Shown here: piece by piece, positions 41,893 to 50,134 of the stretch
How the letters are laid out: every line of letters starts with the position of its first letter
Numbering within the stretch: position 1 is the stretch's first letter
From: Natronococcus pandeyae
Lineage (GTDB): Archaea; Halobacteriota; Halobacteria; Halobacteriales; Natrialbaceae
Direction of reading: 5' to 3'
NCBI RefSeq assembly: GCF_008122205.1
Contig: NZ_PHNJ01000005.1
Coordinates: 62,001-126,000 of the forward strand
Length of the DNA stretch: 64,000 nt
The notes under the pieces: model-generated
Seen by the model: the letters and a program-made list of their open reading frames with translations, nothing else
Database searches by the model: none
Told to the model about the DNA's origin: nothing
Made by a program: the position numbers and the translations under genes

Positions 41893-43122
41893 TTATTCCT
41901 GCAGCGTTCCGAGTCCGATCAGCCGCCAGCGAGCGCCGATTCGGCGGTTGATCGCGATCTTTGCGCCCGGTTCGGCCGAAACGGGTCGTTTGAGTTTGAC
42001 CTCGCACTCGCCGCTTCGGGCACTCGTGACCGCGCCGACGGTCGTCGCCGTGCCGACCGTCATCATCAGCGGTTCGCCGGTGCTGATCTCCTCGACGTCG
42101 CCGGCGTCGGTGCCGACGATGCGATCCAACAGGTCGACGCTCATCGTGAACTCCTCCCACGTCGGCGGGAGCGAACCCGGCGGGCCGGCGATCCGGCCGG
42201 CGAGCGCGTCACCCTTCGTCAGCGACGGATCGAGGCCCGTCCCGACGCCGAGCAGGCCACCCGGTGTGACCGAGTCGACGCTCTCGCCACCGGCCTGGAG
42301 CGATCGGATCGTCGTCTCGATCGGTACGTACTCGGTCTGGCCGCCCTCCTCGACCTCCCGGCCGGGACGGATCTCGATCTCGTCGTCGAGTTCGAGTTCG
42401 CCTCGGATGAGACTGCCGCCGAGGACGCCTCCGGTGAGGTTCTCGTAGGTCGTCCCGGGCTTGTTGATGTCGAAACTCCGGGCGACGTGCATTCGGGCGT
42501 CGGTGTCGGGATCCTGTTCGGGCGTCGGGATCTCCTCCTGGATCGCCTGAATCAGCAGGTCCACGTTGACCTCCTGGCCTGCGGAGATCGGAACGACCGG
42601 CGCGTCTTCGGCGACGGTCCCCTCGACGAACTCCTGGATCTGCTCGTAGTTGTCTCGAGCGGTCTCGGAGTCGACGAGGTCGATCTTGTTCTGAGCGATG
42701 ACGATGTTTTCGATGCCGATGATGTCGAGCGCCATCAGGTGCTCCTCGGTCTGGGGCTGCGGGACGGGCTCGTTGGCGCTGACGACCAGCACCGCGCCGT
42801 CCATCAGCGAGGCACCCGAGAGCATCGTCGCCATCAGGGTCTCGTGACCCGGGGCATCGACGAACGAGACGGTCCGCAGCGGCTCGCTTTCCGAGCCGTC
42901 CGGACACTCCTCCTCAACGGTGTAACATTCGGGTTCGTCCACGTCGGGGCAGTGGCGGAACGTCGCGTCCGCATAGCCGAGACGAATGGAGATACCGCGC
43001 TTCATCTCCTCGCTGTGCTGGTCCGTCCACGAGCCACTGAGCGCTTGCACCAGCGTCGTCTTGCCGTGGTCGACGTGGCCGACGAGTCCGATGTTCACCT
43101 CCGGTTGTCGATTTCCTTCCAT
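41893..43122 (-). CDS. eif2g: Translation initiation factor aIF2 subunit gamma
   Basis: 409 residues. [13 protein letters not shown] (P-loop), [10 protein letters not shown] (G3), AQNKIDLV (G4) and two beta-barrel domains identify the GTPase that carries initiator tRNA to the 30S subunit. The zinc knuckle ([19 protein letters not shown]) is present but has an altered spacing. First gene of a five-gene operon with PIN, rpo7, spt4 and dephospho-CoA kinase, at gaps of 0-16 bases. Confidence 0.97.
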   Translation of the reverse strand: MEGNRQPEVNIGLVGHVDHGKTTLVQALSGSWTDQHSEEMKRGISIRLGYADATFRHCPDVDEPECYTVEEECPDGSESEPLRTVSFVDAPGHETLMATMLSGASLMDGAVLVVSANEPVPQPQTEEHLMALDIIGIENIVIAQNKIDLVDSETARDNYEQIQEFVEGTVAEDAPVVPISAGQEVNVDLLIQAIQEEIPTPEQDPDTDARMHVARSFDINKPGTTYENLTGGVLGGSLIRGELELDDEIEIRPGREVEEGGQTEYVPIETTIRSLQAGGESVDSVTPGGLLGVGTGLDPSLTKGDALAGRIAGPPGSLPPTWEEFTMSVDLLDRIVGTDAGDVEEISTGEPLMMTVGTATTVGAVTSARSGECEVKLKRPVSAEPGAKIAINRRIGARWRLIGLGTLQE

Positions 43123-43239
43123 AAGACGATGAGTAATCTTAGGTAGAGGTTCCGCCGTGCGCCTGATAAACCTACTGTTCTCGGGGCGTATCAGGGGAAC
43201 GACAGTCGCCAGCGAGCGTCGGGGACGGCCGGCCGCTCG

Positions 43240-43821
43240 CTACTCGACGAACGCGTCGATCGGCGGCGCTTCCCAGACGATTTCGTCGTCCTCGACGAGC
43301 TGGAACACGACGGCCGTTTCGCCCGCTTCCTCGCCCGTGAGCGAGGCGTAATCCGGCTGGGCGTCGATGCTCACGACGTCCGCCGGCGCGTCGTCCGCGA
43401 ACGACACCTCGAGCCGAGACGCTTCGTCGGCCCCGAGCGGCAGTTCTTCGCCGTCTTTCGTGAAGACGGTCTCGAGTTCGATAGCCGAGCCCGGTTCGAG
43501 CACCGGCAACCCCCCGGTCTCCGTCTCGTAGTGCCAGTGGCCGGCGTGGGCGTTTGCGACCTGTTCGTCGCTCTCCCGGTCGTAGAGGAGGAGTTCGGAG
43601 ACGTCCACCTCGTGATCGCCCTCGTCGAACTCGTCCGACAGATCGTCGTCGAAATCCTCCTCCTCGATATCGTCGTCGAGGCGGTCGTCGAGGCCGTCGT
43701 CGTCGTCCGATTCGCCTCCGTCGGAGCCGTCGTCGAGGCAGCCTGCGAGACAGAGCGTCGCGAGCGAACTCGAGGCCGCGAGCACGCCTCGCCGCGTCGA
43801 CGAGCGTCGATCGTCGGTCAT
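43240..43821 (-). CDS. Tat-exported lipoprotein of unknown function
   Basis: 193 residues. STRRGVLAASSSLATLCLAGC is a Tat signal with lipobox, then an Asp-rich linker of ~40 residues. The outer domain (NAHAGHWHYETETGGLPVLE, EAPPIDAFVE) has a His-Trp-His cluster that could bind metal. No family was recognised. Start ATG 43821. Convergent with nothing; divergent from the DoxX-like gene. Confidence 0.75.
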   Translation of the reverse strand: MTDDRRSSTRRGVLAASSSLATLCLAGCLDDGSDGGESDDDDGLDDRLDDDIEEEDFDDDLSDEFDEGDHEVDVSELLLYDRESDEQVANAHAGHWHYETETGGLPVLEPGSAIELETVFTKDGEELPLGADEASRLEVSFADDAPADVVSIDAQPDYASLTGEEAGETAVVFQLVEDDEIVWEAPPIDAFVE

Positions 43822-43988
43822 TGTTATCTGCGCGCAGTCGGACCCGGGCAAAGGTCGTTACGATCCGCTCGATTCTGCACGATTTATGATCGCTTCGCCC
43901 GGTCTGCCCGTTCGTCCACCGGACGTCTCCGGGGACGTTTCGAGACGTCGACCAGGAGCACTTTCGTCGTCGAGGCGCTAGCTCCCGT

Positions 43989-44456
43989 ATGGTCGAAACC
44001 GCGGTTTCCGAACGGGTCCGGCGGTACCGACGGCGGTTCGACGAACTCGACGCGACGATCGCCGCACAAATGGATCGCTGGGGGATGCCGGTGTTGCGGG
44101 TCGCGGTCGCCGTCGTGTTCATCTGGTTCGGCGGGCTGAAGGTCTTTGGCGTCTCGCCGGCCGCCGACCTCGTCGCGGCGACCGTCTACGTCGTCCCGCC
44201 GTCGCTGTTCGTCCCCGTCCTCGGCGTCTGGGAGGTGTTCATCGGTCTGTGTCTGCTCTACCGGCCGCTCATCCGACTCGGCATTTTCCTCCTGTTCCTC
44301 CAGCTTCCGGGAACGTTCCTGCCGCTCGTTCTCCTCCCCGAGGTCGTGTACGTTGCGTTCCCGTACGCGCTGACGGTCGAGGGACAGTATATCGTCAAGA
44401 ACCTCGTCATCATCGGCGCCGCGCTCGTGATCGGCGGCACCGTCCGAAACGAGTAG
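43989..44456 (+). CDS. DoxX/DUF417-like membrane protein
   Basis: 155 residues with four helices. VAVVFIWFGGLKVFGVSPA, GVWEVFIGLCLLYRP and YIVKNLVIIGAALVIGG follow the DoxX/YkgB pattern. Related proteins act as quinone or redox partners, but the role here is unknown. The next gene, a regulator, begins 72 bases downstream on the same strand. Confidence 0.82.
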   Translation: MVETAVSERVRRYRRRFDELDATIAAQMDRWGMPVLRVAVAVVFIWFGGLKVFGVSPAADLVAATVYVVPPSLFVPVLGVWEVFIGLCLLYRPLIRLGIFLLFLQLPGTFLPLVLLPEVVYVAFPYALTVEGQYIVKNLVIIGAALVIGGTVRNE

Positions 44457-44527
44457 CGATCCGACAACAAATTTACAAAAACGACGTTTAGCGAACGTTT
44501 TAGCCGAAGAGGGTGGTACCGTCCCGC

Positions 44528-45439
44528 ATGAGCAGATCATCCACCTCGAGCGAGTCCGAGCGCGAGTCGGTCCTCGAGTGTACGGACTGTCTCGAGCCGG
44601 CCGATGCGTTCGCGCTGATCGGCAACGAGACCCGGCTGGCGATCCTCGAGGCGCTGTGGGCGGCCGACGATCGGCCGGTCTCGTTCTCGGACCTCCGTCG
44701 AGAAGTCGGGATGCGAGACTCGGCGCAGTTCAACTACCACCTCCAGAAGCTGACGGACCACTTCGTCACGCAGCGGGAAGACGGCTACACGTTCAAACAC
44801 GCCGGCGAGAAGGTCGTCCGGTCGGTGATCGCCGGCTCGTTCAACCAGCACCCGACGCTCGAGCCGTTCCCGGTCGAGGGGGAGTGTTTCGACTGCGGCG
44901 GCTCGCTCCAGGCCGTCTACGAGGACGAACGACTCGGGATCGACTGTGCCGACTGCGGCCAGTGCCACGGCGAGTACGCGTTTCCGCCGGGCGGACTGAA
45001 CGACCGAACGCACGACGAGATCGCCGACGCCTTCGACCAGCGCGTTCGCCACCTCCACTGCCTGGCGGCCGACGGCGTCTGTCCGGAGTGTAACGGTCGG
45101 ATGGAAACCCGAATCGTCGAGACGGGGGACTGTTGTCTCGGGGTCGACGTGCGCGTCGACCACGAGTGCGCCCAGTGCGGCCACGCCCTCTGCTCGGCTG
45201 CCGGCCTCCGACTGCTCGATCACTCGGCGGTCGTTCGCTTCCACGACGAACGGGGCGTCTCGCTCGACGAGCGACCCTACTGGACGCTCCCGTGGTGCGT
45301 CTCCCCCGAGTACACTCGCGTCCTCGAGCGCGATCCCTACCGCCTCGAGGTTCGGATGCCGCTGGCCGGCGACGAACTTCGGGTCCGAATGGACGAAGAA
45401 CTCGAGGTGCTCGAGACGCGGCTGCAGACGGACCGCTGA
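44528..45439 (+). CDS. ArsR-type winged-helix regulator with zinc-ribbon C-terminus (DUF7351-like)
   Basis: 303 residues. ALIGNETRLAILEALW to FNYHLQKLTDHFVTQREDGY is an ArsR-type winged helix; the C-terminal ~180 residues hold repeated Cys pairs (CFDCGGS, CADCGQCH, CPECNG, CAQCGH), several zinc sites. The target is unknown. The promoter carries near-tandem ACGTTTAGCGA and ACGTTTTAGCCGA (44484-44507), possible autoregulatory sites overlapping the TATA region. Confidence 0.88.
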   Translation: MSRSSTSSESERESVLECTDCLEPADAFALIGNETRLAILEALWAADDRPVSFSDLRREVGMRDSAQFNYHLQKLTDHFVTQREDGYTFKHAGEKVVRSVIAGSFNQHPTLEPFPVEGECFDCGGSLQAVYEDERLGIDCADCGQCHGEYAFPPGGLNDRTHDEIADAFDQRVRHLHCLAADGVCPECNGRMETRIVETGDCCLGVDVRVDHECAQCGHALCSAAGLRLLDHSAVVRFHDERGVSLDERPYWTLPWCVSPEYTRVLERDPYRLEVRMPLAGDELRVRMDEELEVLETRLQTDR

Positions 45440-45505
45440 GACGAACGCCGTCGATTCTCAGTGTAGCTGCGACTGCTGTCCCATCTCCCACCAGTTCGGT
45501 CGGGC

Positions 45506-45649
45506 CTACAGCTCGTAGTGTGCGATCTCCGCTGAACCGCAACTGGGGCACTCGTCGCTCTCCTCGGTGAGCTTCTCGCCACAGTTCCGGCACTCGTACA
45601 GCGTAGTAGTGCTGGATGCTCGCTCTCGCAGCGATTCGATTACCCCCAT
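45506..45649 (-). CDS. 47-residue zinc-ribbon protein
   Basis: Short frame ATG 45649 to TAG. MGVIESLRERASSTTTLYEC leads into YECRNCGEKLTEESDECPSCG with two CxxC knuckles and ends SAEIAHYEL. Length, motif and a GATTAATC box about 30-35 bases upstream support a real gene; it is below common length cut-offs and often missed. Function unknown. Confidence 0.7.
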   Translation of the reverse strand: MGVIESLRERASSTTTLYECRNCGEKLTEESDECPSCGSAEIAHYEL

Positions 45650-45877
45650 TGTCTCTACGGGTTGCAGATCCAGGGTGATTAATCCTGCTCTCGAAGACTG
45701 TCGTAGCTGCGCACACGACCACGCCAGAGCTGCGAATCCTCGACTCGTCCGCCGCTGACCCAGGTCGACCGGTTCTGACCACCCGCTTCCTGAAAACGTC
45801 TTCAGTAACTGGCGCTACAGAAATATATTTCAGATTACACTTACACTGACGCGGCCCGTCTACTCGTTCGAAGAACG

Positions 45878-46198
45878 ATGCACCCGCCGTACCCTCACCG
45901 TTCGACTGCACCGTCCACCGCCGACCGCAGTCTTCGTTCGACGCTCGTCTCGAGCGTACTCACCGTCGTCGCGTTCGGCGCCGCACTCGTGGCCGCGACC
46001 ACCGCCGCGACGGTCGTCGGCGGTCCTCCGCTGGTTACCGCCTCGGTCGCCCTCGTCGTCGGGTTCGCGACCGTCCTCGCCGTCCCGATCGGTGCGTCCG
46101 TCCTCGCTCGCCGACTCCTCGAGTACCTCCGGCGGCGCGGCCGGCGGCCGACGGCTGCGGACGCGGAGCGTCCCGAGCCCCGACCCACGAGGGGCTGA
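45878..46198 (+). CDS. Putative two-helix membrane protein
   Basis: 106 residues. A hydrophilic N-terminus, then two hydrophobic segments (LVSSVLTVVAFGAALVAATT and VTASVALVVGFATVLAVPIG), then an Arg/Pro-rich tail. No motif. The downstream DUF5787-type gene starts 40 bases later, so co-transcription is likely. Confidence 0.55.
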   Translation: MHPPYPHRSTAPSTADRSLRSTLVSSVLTVVAFGAALVAATTAATVVGGPPLVTASVALVVGFATVLAVPIGASVLARRLLEYLRRRGRRPTAADAERPEPRPTRG

Positions 46199-46238
46199 AA
46201 TCCGATTCCTTTTCTCGCCGCCGCCCCTTCTCGCGTCC

Positions 46239-47216
46239 GTGAGCGAGTTCGCGTTCGAACTCGAGCTCTGTGCCCACCTCGAGTCACGCCGCGAGGAGCT
46301 CCTCGCCCGACAGCTCGGCGCGAGCGTGGCCGACCCCGGCGGGCGAATTCTCGACGTCGTCTGCATCGAACCGGGTCCCGAGTTCGACGACCGGGCCGCG
46401 ATCACGCCCGAACCGATCCCCGGCGCCGCCATCGACGCCGCCGTCGGCACGGGACGAGCCCGATACTGGAAGGACGCGTTCGACTGCCACCCGGAGCGAG
46501 CGCGCCGGGCGACCGAACGCGCCCTCGAGATCGGCTTCTTCGAACGCGACCGGCGCAACGGCCGCGACTACGTCCGGCAGGTCGCCCGCTATCCGGACTG
46601 GTACGGCCGCATCGTCGGAATCGAGAACAAACCCGACCTCGGCCGGCCGGGCGACCTCGAGGCGCAGTTACGCACGGACGTCAGCCTCGGCCTGGTCGAC
46701 GAGGTCGTTCTGGCGACCGAGAGCTACGTGACGGGAGCCCACCGCAACCGGATCCCCGACGAGGTCGGGATCTGGCGCGTCCACCGTGAGGACGGCGCAG
46801 TCCAGGAGGTCGAGGTCGTCCGGGACCCCTCTCCACTGGCGGTCGACGAACCGGGAATCGAGCCGCTCGAGAGCCACCCCGCCCGTACCGACATCGCCGT
46901 CGTCTCGCCCGCGGAGAAGGCACGGGTACGACGCCGGATCGCAGAGCGAGCCTACGGCAAGGGGTGGCGAACCTACGCGTTCCCCGACTGTGCGGCCTGT
47001 CGAGCCGACGACTCGGGCGGTGCGACGCTTCCTCACTGTGAGTGGGCGGAACGCGTCGTCGACGCCGGCTCCGACTGCGGTACCGCCTGTCCGGGCTACG
47101 AGGCAGCATCCGCAGCCGACGTCGACCTCGCGGCCGAGCGCGACCGTCGGACGTCCTGGGTCGCCGATCCCGACGGCAGGCGACATCGGCAGTCGGGCCT
47201 CGACCGGTTCGGGTGA
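46239..47216 (+). CDS. DUF5787-type haloarchaeal protein
   Basis: 325 residues from GTG 46239. ELELCAHLESRREELLARQLG, RYWKDAFDCHPERARRA and RIVGIENKPDLGRPGDLEAQ look like a nuclease-type fold (the ENKPD stretch could be an active site, unproven). The C-terminus has clustered cysteines (CAACRAD, HCEWAE, CGTACPGYE) suited to metal binding. DUF5787 by memory. The stop overlaps the next start (GTGA). Confidence 0.75.
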   Translation: MSEFAFELELCAHLESRREELLARQLGASVADPGGRILDVVCIEPGPEFDDRAAITPEPIPGAAIDAAVGTGRARYWKDAFDCHPERARRATERALEIGFFERDRRNGRDYVRQVARYPDWYGRIVGIENKPDLGRPGDLEAQLRTDVSLGLVDEVVLATESYVTGAHRNRIPDEVGIWRVHREDGAVQEVEVVRDPSPLAVDEPGIEPLESHPARTDIAVVSPAEKARVRRRIAERAYGKGWRTYAFPDCAACRADDSGGATLPHCEWAERVVDAGSDCGTACPGYEAASAADVDLAAERDRRTSWVADPDGRRHRQSGLDRFG

Positions 47217-47511
47217 CCGACGAGAACGGCCTTCCCGCCGCGCGCTGGGATCTGGCGGCCGGCTACACCGTCGTCGGCACCACCACCATCGTGATTCTGT
47301 TCGTTGCGGCCGCGCTGTTGGGACCGATAGTACCGAAACACCCTGAAGCGAAACGTCGTCAACGCGGCGCTCGTTCTGTTCGCGGTCGTTCTCGCCGCCC
47401 TCGCGGTCCAGGACGTCCTCGATCGGCTGTTCGGCGGCGGCTTTTACTCGAGGACGTACGCCTCGCCGTCGATCGCGAGCGGCGCTTCGAACGCCTCGTT
47501 CGCGGGATAGA
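47213..47511 (+). pseudogene. Frameshifted two-helix membrane protein
   Basis: GTG 47213 overlaps the previous stop (GTGA), which supports a real start. The first frame gives ENGLPAARWDLAAGY and a helix TTTIVILFVAAALLGP, then loses sense after VPK. One base shift near 47338-47343 restores TLKRNVVNAALVLFAVVLAALAV, a second helix, ending QDVLDRLFGGGFYSR and a stop at 47511, overlapping the convergent MBL gene. Either a true frameshift mutation or a sequencing error. Confidence 0.5.
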
Positions 47512-48277
47512 AGTGTGCGACGTGGACGAGGCGCGTCTGGCTCGCGTCCAGTTCGTCGGCCAGCGTGAGCGCCCCCTCGCGGGTCATGTGCTTCGTCCCG
47601 AACGTGCGCGGGACGCCGTCCGGCCCCTCGTGTCGACCGCCGATCGGGTGGGACGAACAGAGATGTGCCGGGACGATGGCGTCGGCCAGCAGGAGGTCGG
47701 GGTCGTCCAGTACCTCGCGGGATTTCTCGGGAACGTCGTAGCTCGTGTCACCCGTGATCGATAGCTTCGCACCCGTCTCGGGATCCTCGATCGCGACGCC
47801 GTAGCAGACGAGCGGCAGGTGATCGACCGGGACGAGCGTCACGTCGAGGCCGCAGATGCGGACCGTCTCGAGCGGGGTCGTCGGCTGAACCGAGATCGTC
47901 CTGAGGTAGTGATAGTCGTCGGCGACCGTCTCCGCGACGCTCTTGCCGGTCTCGGGGTCGGTCTCGTCGGCCGCGTAGATGTCCAGCGAGTCGAACACGC
48001 GAAAGGCGTTGCCGAGACCGTCGAGGTGATCGAAGTGGACGTGGGTGACGATGCCGGCGTCGGGCAAGGGGACGTCGTCGCGCAAGAACTGGTAGCGAAA
48101 GTCCGGGCTGAAATCGATCAGCAGCGACTCGCCGGTCCGCTCGTTTTCGACGTGCACCGAGAACCGGGTGCGTTCGACGTCGCGCTCTCGGGCGAGCTGA
48201 CAGGTTTCGCAGTCGCAGCCGACGGTCGGCGTCCCGGTCGTGTCGCCGGTCCCCAGCAGGGTGACGCGCATCGCCAT
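47444..48277 (-). CDS. MBL-fold metallo-hydrolase (PhnP/RNase Z-like)
   Basis: 277 residues. RVTLLGTGDTTGTPTVGCDCETC, HVHFDHLDGL (HxHxDH zinc motif), DHLPLVCYGVAIED, ITGDTSYD and VHVAHFYP complete the binuclear metal site. The CDCETC segment is typical of PhnP-like cyclic phosphodiesterases. The substrate is unknown. ATG at 48277 or 48271 (MRVTLLG). 90 bases downstream of the nucleotidyltransferase gene. Confidence 0.87.
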   Translation of the reverse strand: MAMRVTLLGTGDTTGTPTVGCDCETCQLARERDVERTRFSVHVENERTGESLLIDFSPDFRYQFLRDDVPLPDAGIVTHVHFDHLDGLGNAFRVFDSLDIYAADETDPETGKSVAETVADDYHYLRTISVQPTTPLETVRICGLDVTLVPVDHLPLVCYGVAIEDPETGAKLSITGDTSYDVPEKSREVLDDPDLLLADAIVPAHLCSSHPIGGRHEGPDGVPRTFGTKHMTREGALTLADELDASQTRLVHVAHFYPANEAFEAPLAIDGEAYVLE

Positions 48278-48367
48278 CGCTACTCGTCCCCGTCCTCGCC
48301 CTCGTTCCGGTCGTCCGCCGCGTCGCGTTCACGTCTCGACCTCGAGACGCCGTCGACCCGCCGGCGG

Positions 48368-48691
48368 TTACACATACACCTGCCCTTCCTCGAACGCCGT
48401 CTGGATGAACGAGTGCTCCTCGCGCTCCTCGAACCGTTCGGCCGGCAGGACGTGCACCGAGAAGACGACGCCGTGCTCGAGTCCGACGTCGCGGGCGAGC
48501 GCCTCGAGTTCCCGTTCCGGCTCGGTGTCCTCGAGCACCAGCAGGACCTCCACCTCGGCGTGGACGCCGCGGTCGTCGCCGCGAACGGCGCTGCCGAACG
48601 CGACGAGGTGACGGATCGACTCGCCGTGGTTCGCCTGCGCTCGCTCGGCGAACGCCGCCGGGGCGTCCGTCTGTTCCGTTCCATCGCTCAT
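48368..48691 (-). CDS. Nucleotidyltransferase-domain protein with Glu-x-Glu in place of Asp-x-Asp
   Basis: 107 residues, MNT-like. IRHLVAFGSAVRGDDRGVHAEVEVLLVLED matches the GSxxRG nucleotidyltransferase motif, but the metal-binding DxD is ExE. There is no adjacent HEPN partner. It may be catalytically inactive or metal-altered. Start ATG 48691, with TTTATAC about 27 bases upstream on the minus strand. Confidence 0.8.
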   Translation of the reverse strand: MSDGTEQTDAPAAFAERAQANHGESIRHLVAFGSAVRGDDRGVHAEVEVLLVLEDTEPERELEALARDVGLEHGVVFSVHVLPAERFEEREEHSFIQTAFEEGQVYV

Positions 48692-48846
48692 TGGGCGATC
48701 ATTCGGAGCCGTCGTATAAAGGGTGTTCCCCGCAGGTCGTGCAGGAACCGGAGCGCGTCGTCGATCGTCGAAACTGTTCGCTCGTTCCGTCCACCTCGAA
48801 TCGTTCGCCACACGACCTGCAGATCGGTTTCGAGCGAGTCGCCTGC

Positions 48847-49281
48847 TCAGGCGTGTTCGTACGGCGGAATTTTGGCTTCGACGACGTCGCTGAGCAGTTT
48901 GAACTCGCGGCCGAGGAGGACGACGAAGTCGTCGAACGTGACGATCCCGGCGAGGGTTCCGTCCGAATCGGTAGCCGGTATCCGCCGCACGTTCGATTCC
49001 TCCATGGTTCGGAGCACGTCGAAGATCCCGCTGTCCGCCTCGACCGTCACGAGGTCCTCGCTCATCACGTCCGCAGCGGTCTTCGCCTCGGGATCCTCGC
49101 CCCGGGCAACTGCGCTGATCGTGATATCGCGATCCGTGACGATCCCCTGCGGGCGGTCATCCTCGACGACAACGACACTGCCGACCTGTTCGTCGTCCAT
49201 CAACTGCGCTACGTCGGTAAGGGGTGCGTCTGGCGACGTGTGTACCACCTGTTCCCGGACGATTGATCTAATTTCGGGCAT
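48847..49281 (-). CDS. CBS-pair signalling protein
   Basis: 144 residues, two CBS motifs: VAQLMDDEQVGSVVVVEDDR with GIVTDRDI, and DVLRTMEESNVRRIPATDSD with GIVTFDDFVVLLG. Such stand-alone CBS pairs bind adenosine nucleotides and sense energy state. No partner domain is attached. The gap 49282-49545 (264 bases) holds no supportable gene. Confidence 0.9.
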   Translation of the reverse strand: MPEIRSIVREQVVHTSPDAPLTDVAQLMDDEQVGSVVVVEDDRPQGIVTDRDITISAVARGEDPEAKTAADVMSEDLVTVEADSGIFDVLRTMEESNVRRIPATDSDGTLAGIVTFDDFVVLLGREFKLLSDVVEAKIPPYEHA

Positions 49282-49545
49282 ACGAGGTCACCGTTCCGTC
49301 GCTACGGCGGGCGATCGCCGGCGACGAGGCCGTCTTCACCCGACGGAAAAATAAACCCCTGTCGCCGCTGAATTACGTGTCAGTGTCTGTGGGTAGCAGC
49401 ACCACTCAACGGGAGCTATGTCGGTGAACAGAAATTACGAGCGCCCCTACCCGCTGTTCACCGTCCTACTCGGCCAATCAGTGGTGGGTAGACTCTGTTT
49501 GTGGTCACTCGACACGTACGCCGTTCGTGCACCACGTCCCGTCGA

Positions 49546-49971
49546 TCACTTTGATGATTCTGTCTCCGAACTGGGATCTCTCCCGCTTCGATCGCCGCGC
49601 TCTCGCCGGTCGTACTCGTGTTCGCGGAGCAGATCCGGCTCCACGTCCCGGAGGACGGCTTCGTGAGTCGCCTCGAGGACGACCGGGGGCGCACAGCCCT
49701 CCTCCTCGGCCTCGAGCCAGCGCGCGAGACAGAGACACCAGCGATCGCCCGGCTCGAGGCCGGGGAACTCGAGTTCGGGTCGGGGCGTCGTGAGATCGTT
49801 ACCCCGCGCCGCGCTGAACTGCAGGAACTCCTCGGTGACGACCGCACAGAGCTCGTGACGGCCGCGATCCGACTCGACGCGGCGACAGCAGCCGTCCCGC
49901 AGGAAGCCGGTCGTCGGGTCGGTGCTACAGGGCTCGAGTTCGCTCCCGAACACGTTCCGGTCGGTGGGCAT
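49546..49971 (-). CDS. DUF2237 family protein
   Basis: 141 residues. NVFGSELEPCSTDPTTGFLR, DGCCRRVESDRGRHELCAVV and GDRWCLCLARWLEA carry the conserved cysteines of this family, found in bacteria and archaea, function unknown. Start ATG 49971 at MPTDRNVFG. It lies downstream of the PHP gene across an 81-base palindromic element. Confidence 0.9.
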   Translation of the reverse strand: MPTDRNVFGSELEPCSTDPTTGFLRDGCCRRVESDRGRHELCAVVTEEFLQFSAARGNDLTTPRPELEFPGLEPGDRWCLCLARWLEAEEEGCAPPVVLEATHEAVLRDVEPDLLREHEYDRRERGDRSGRDPSSETESSK

Positions 49972-50053
49972 ACCGGCACGTTGGGCGGGGAGCGGAAAAG
50001 GATGGCGTCGCCGACGTCGGCGCGTTTGTGCCCGGGCTCGCACTCGCGTGGTC

Positions 50054-50134
50054 ATACGGTCTGTTGTAACGATTTACTGGGGCAACCGCGATACGTCAGC
50101 GGTTGCACCGGCAATGACTTATAACAGACCGTAT
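50054..50134. repeat. 81-bp near-palindromic MITE-like element
   Basis: The 36-base arms begin ATACGGTCTGTTGTAA and end TTATAACAGACCGTAT (15 of 16 outer bases pair) and close at the centre with GCAACCGC-gatacgtca-GCGGTTGC. The right end coincides with the first base of the PHP gene's stop codon complement (50134). No target-site duplication is obvious. Confidence 0.8.

Noticed and set aside
42880-42906. Inverted repeat CGGCTCG-n5-CGAGCCG inside the aIF2-gamma gene as another inserted cassette
   Set aside because: It codes for the conserved end of the zinc-knuckle region before [11 protein letters not shown], present in other archaea; there is only one hairpin and no GAG spacer.
49418-49666. 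82-codon frame beginning MSVNRNYERPYPLF
   Set aside because: It overlaps the 3' part of the well-supported DUF2237 gene and turns into Arg/Ser-rich sequence there; no promoter fit.
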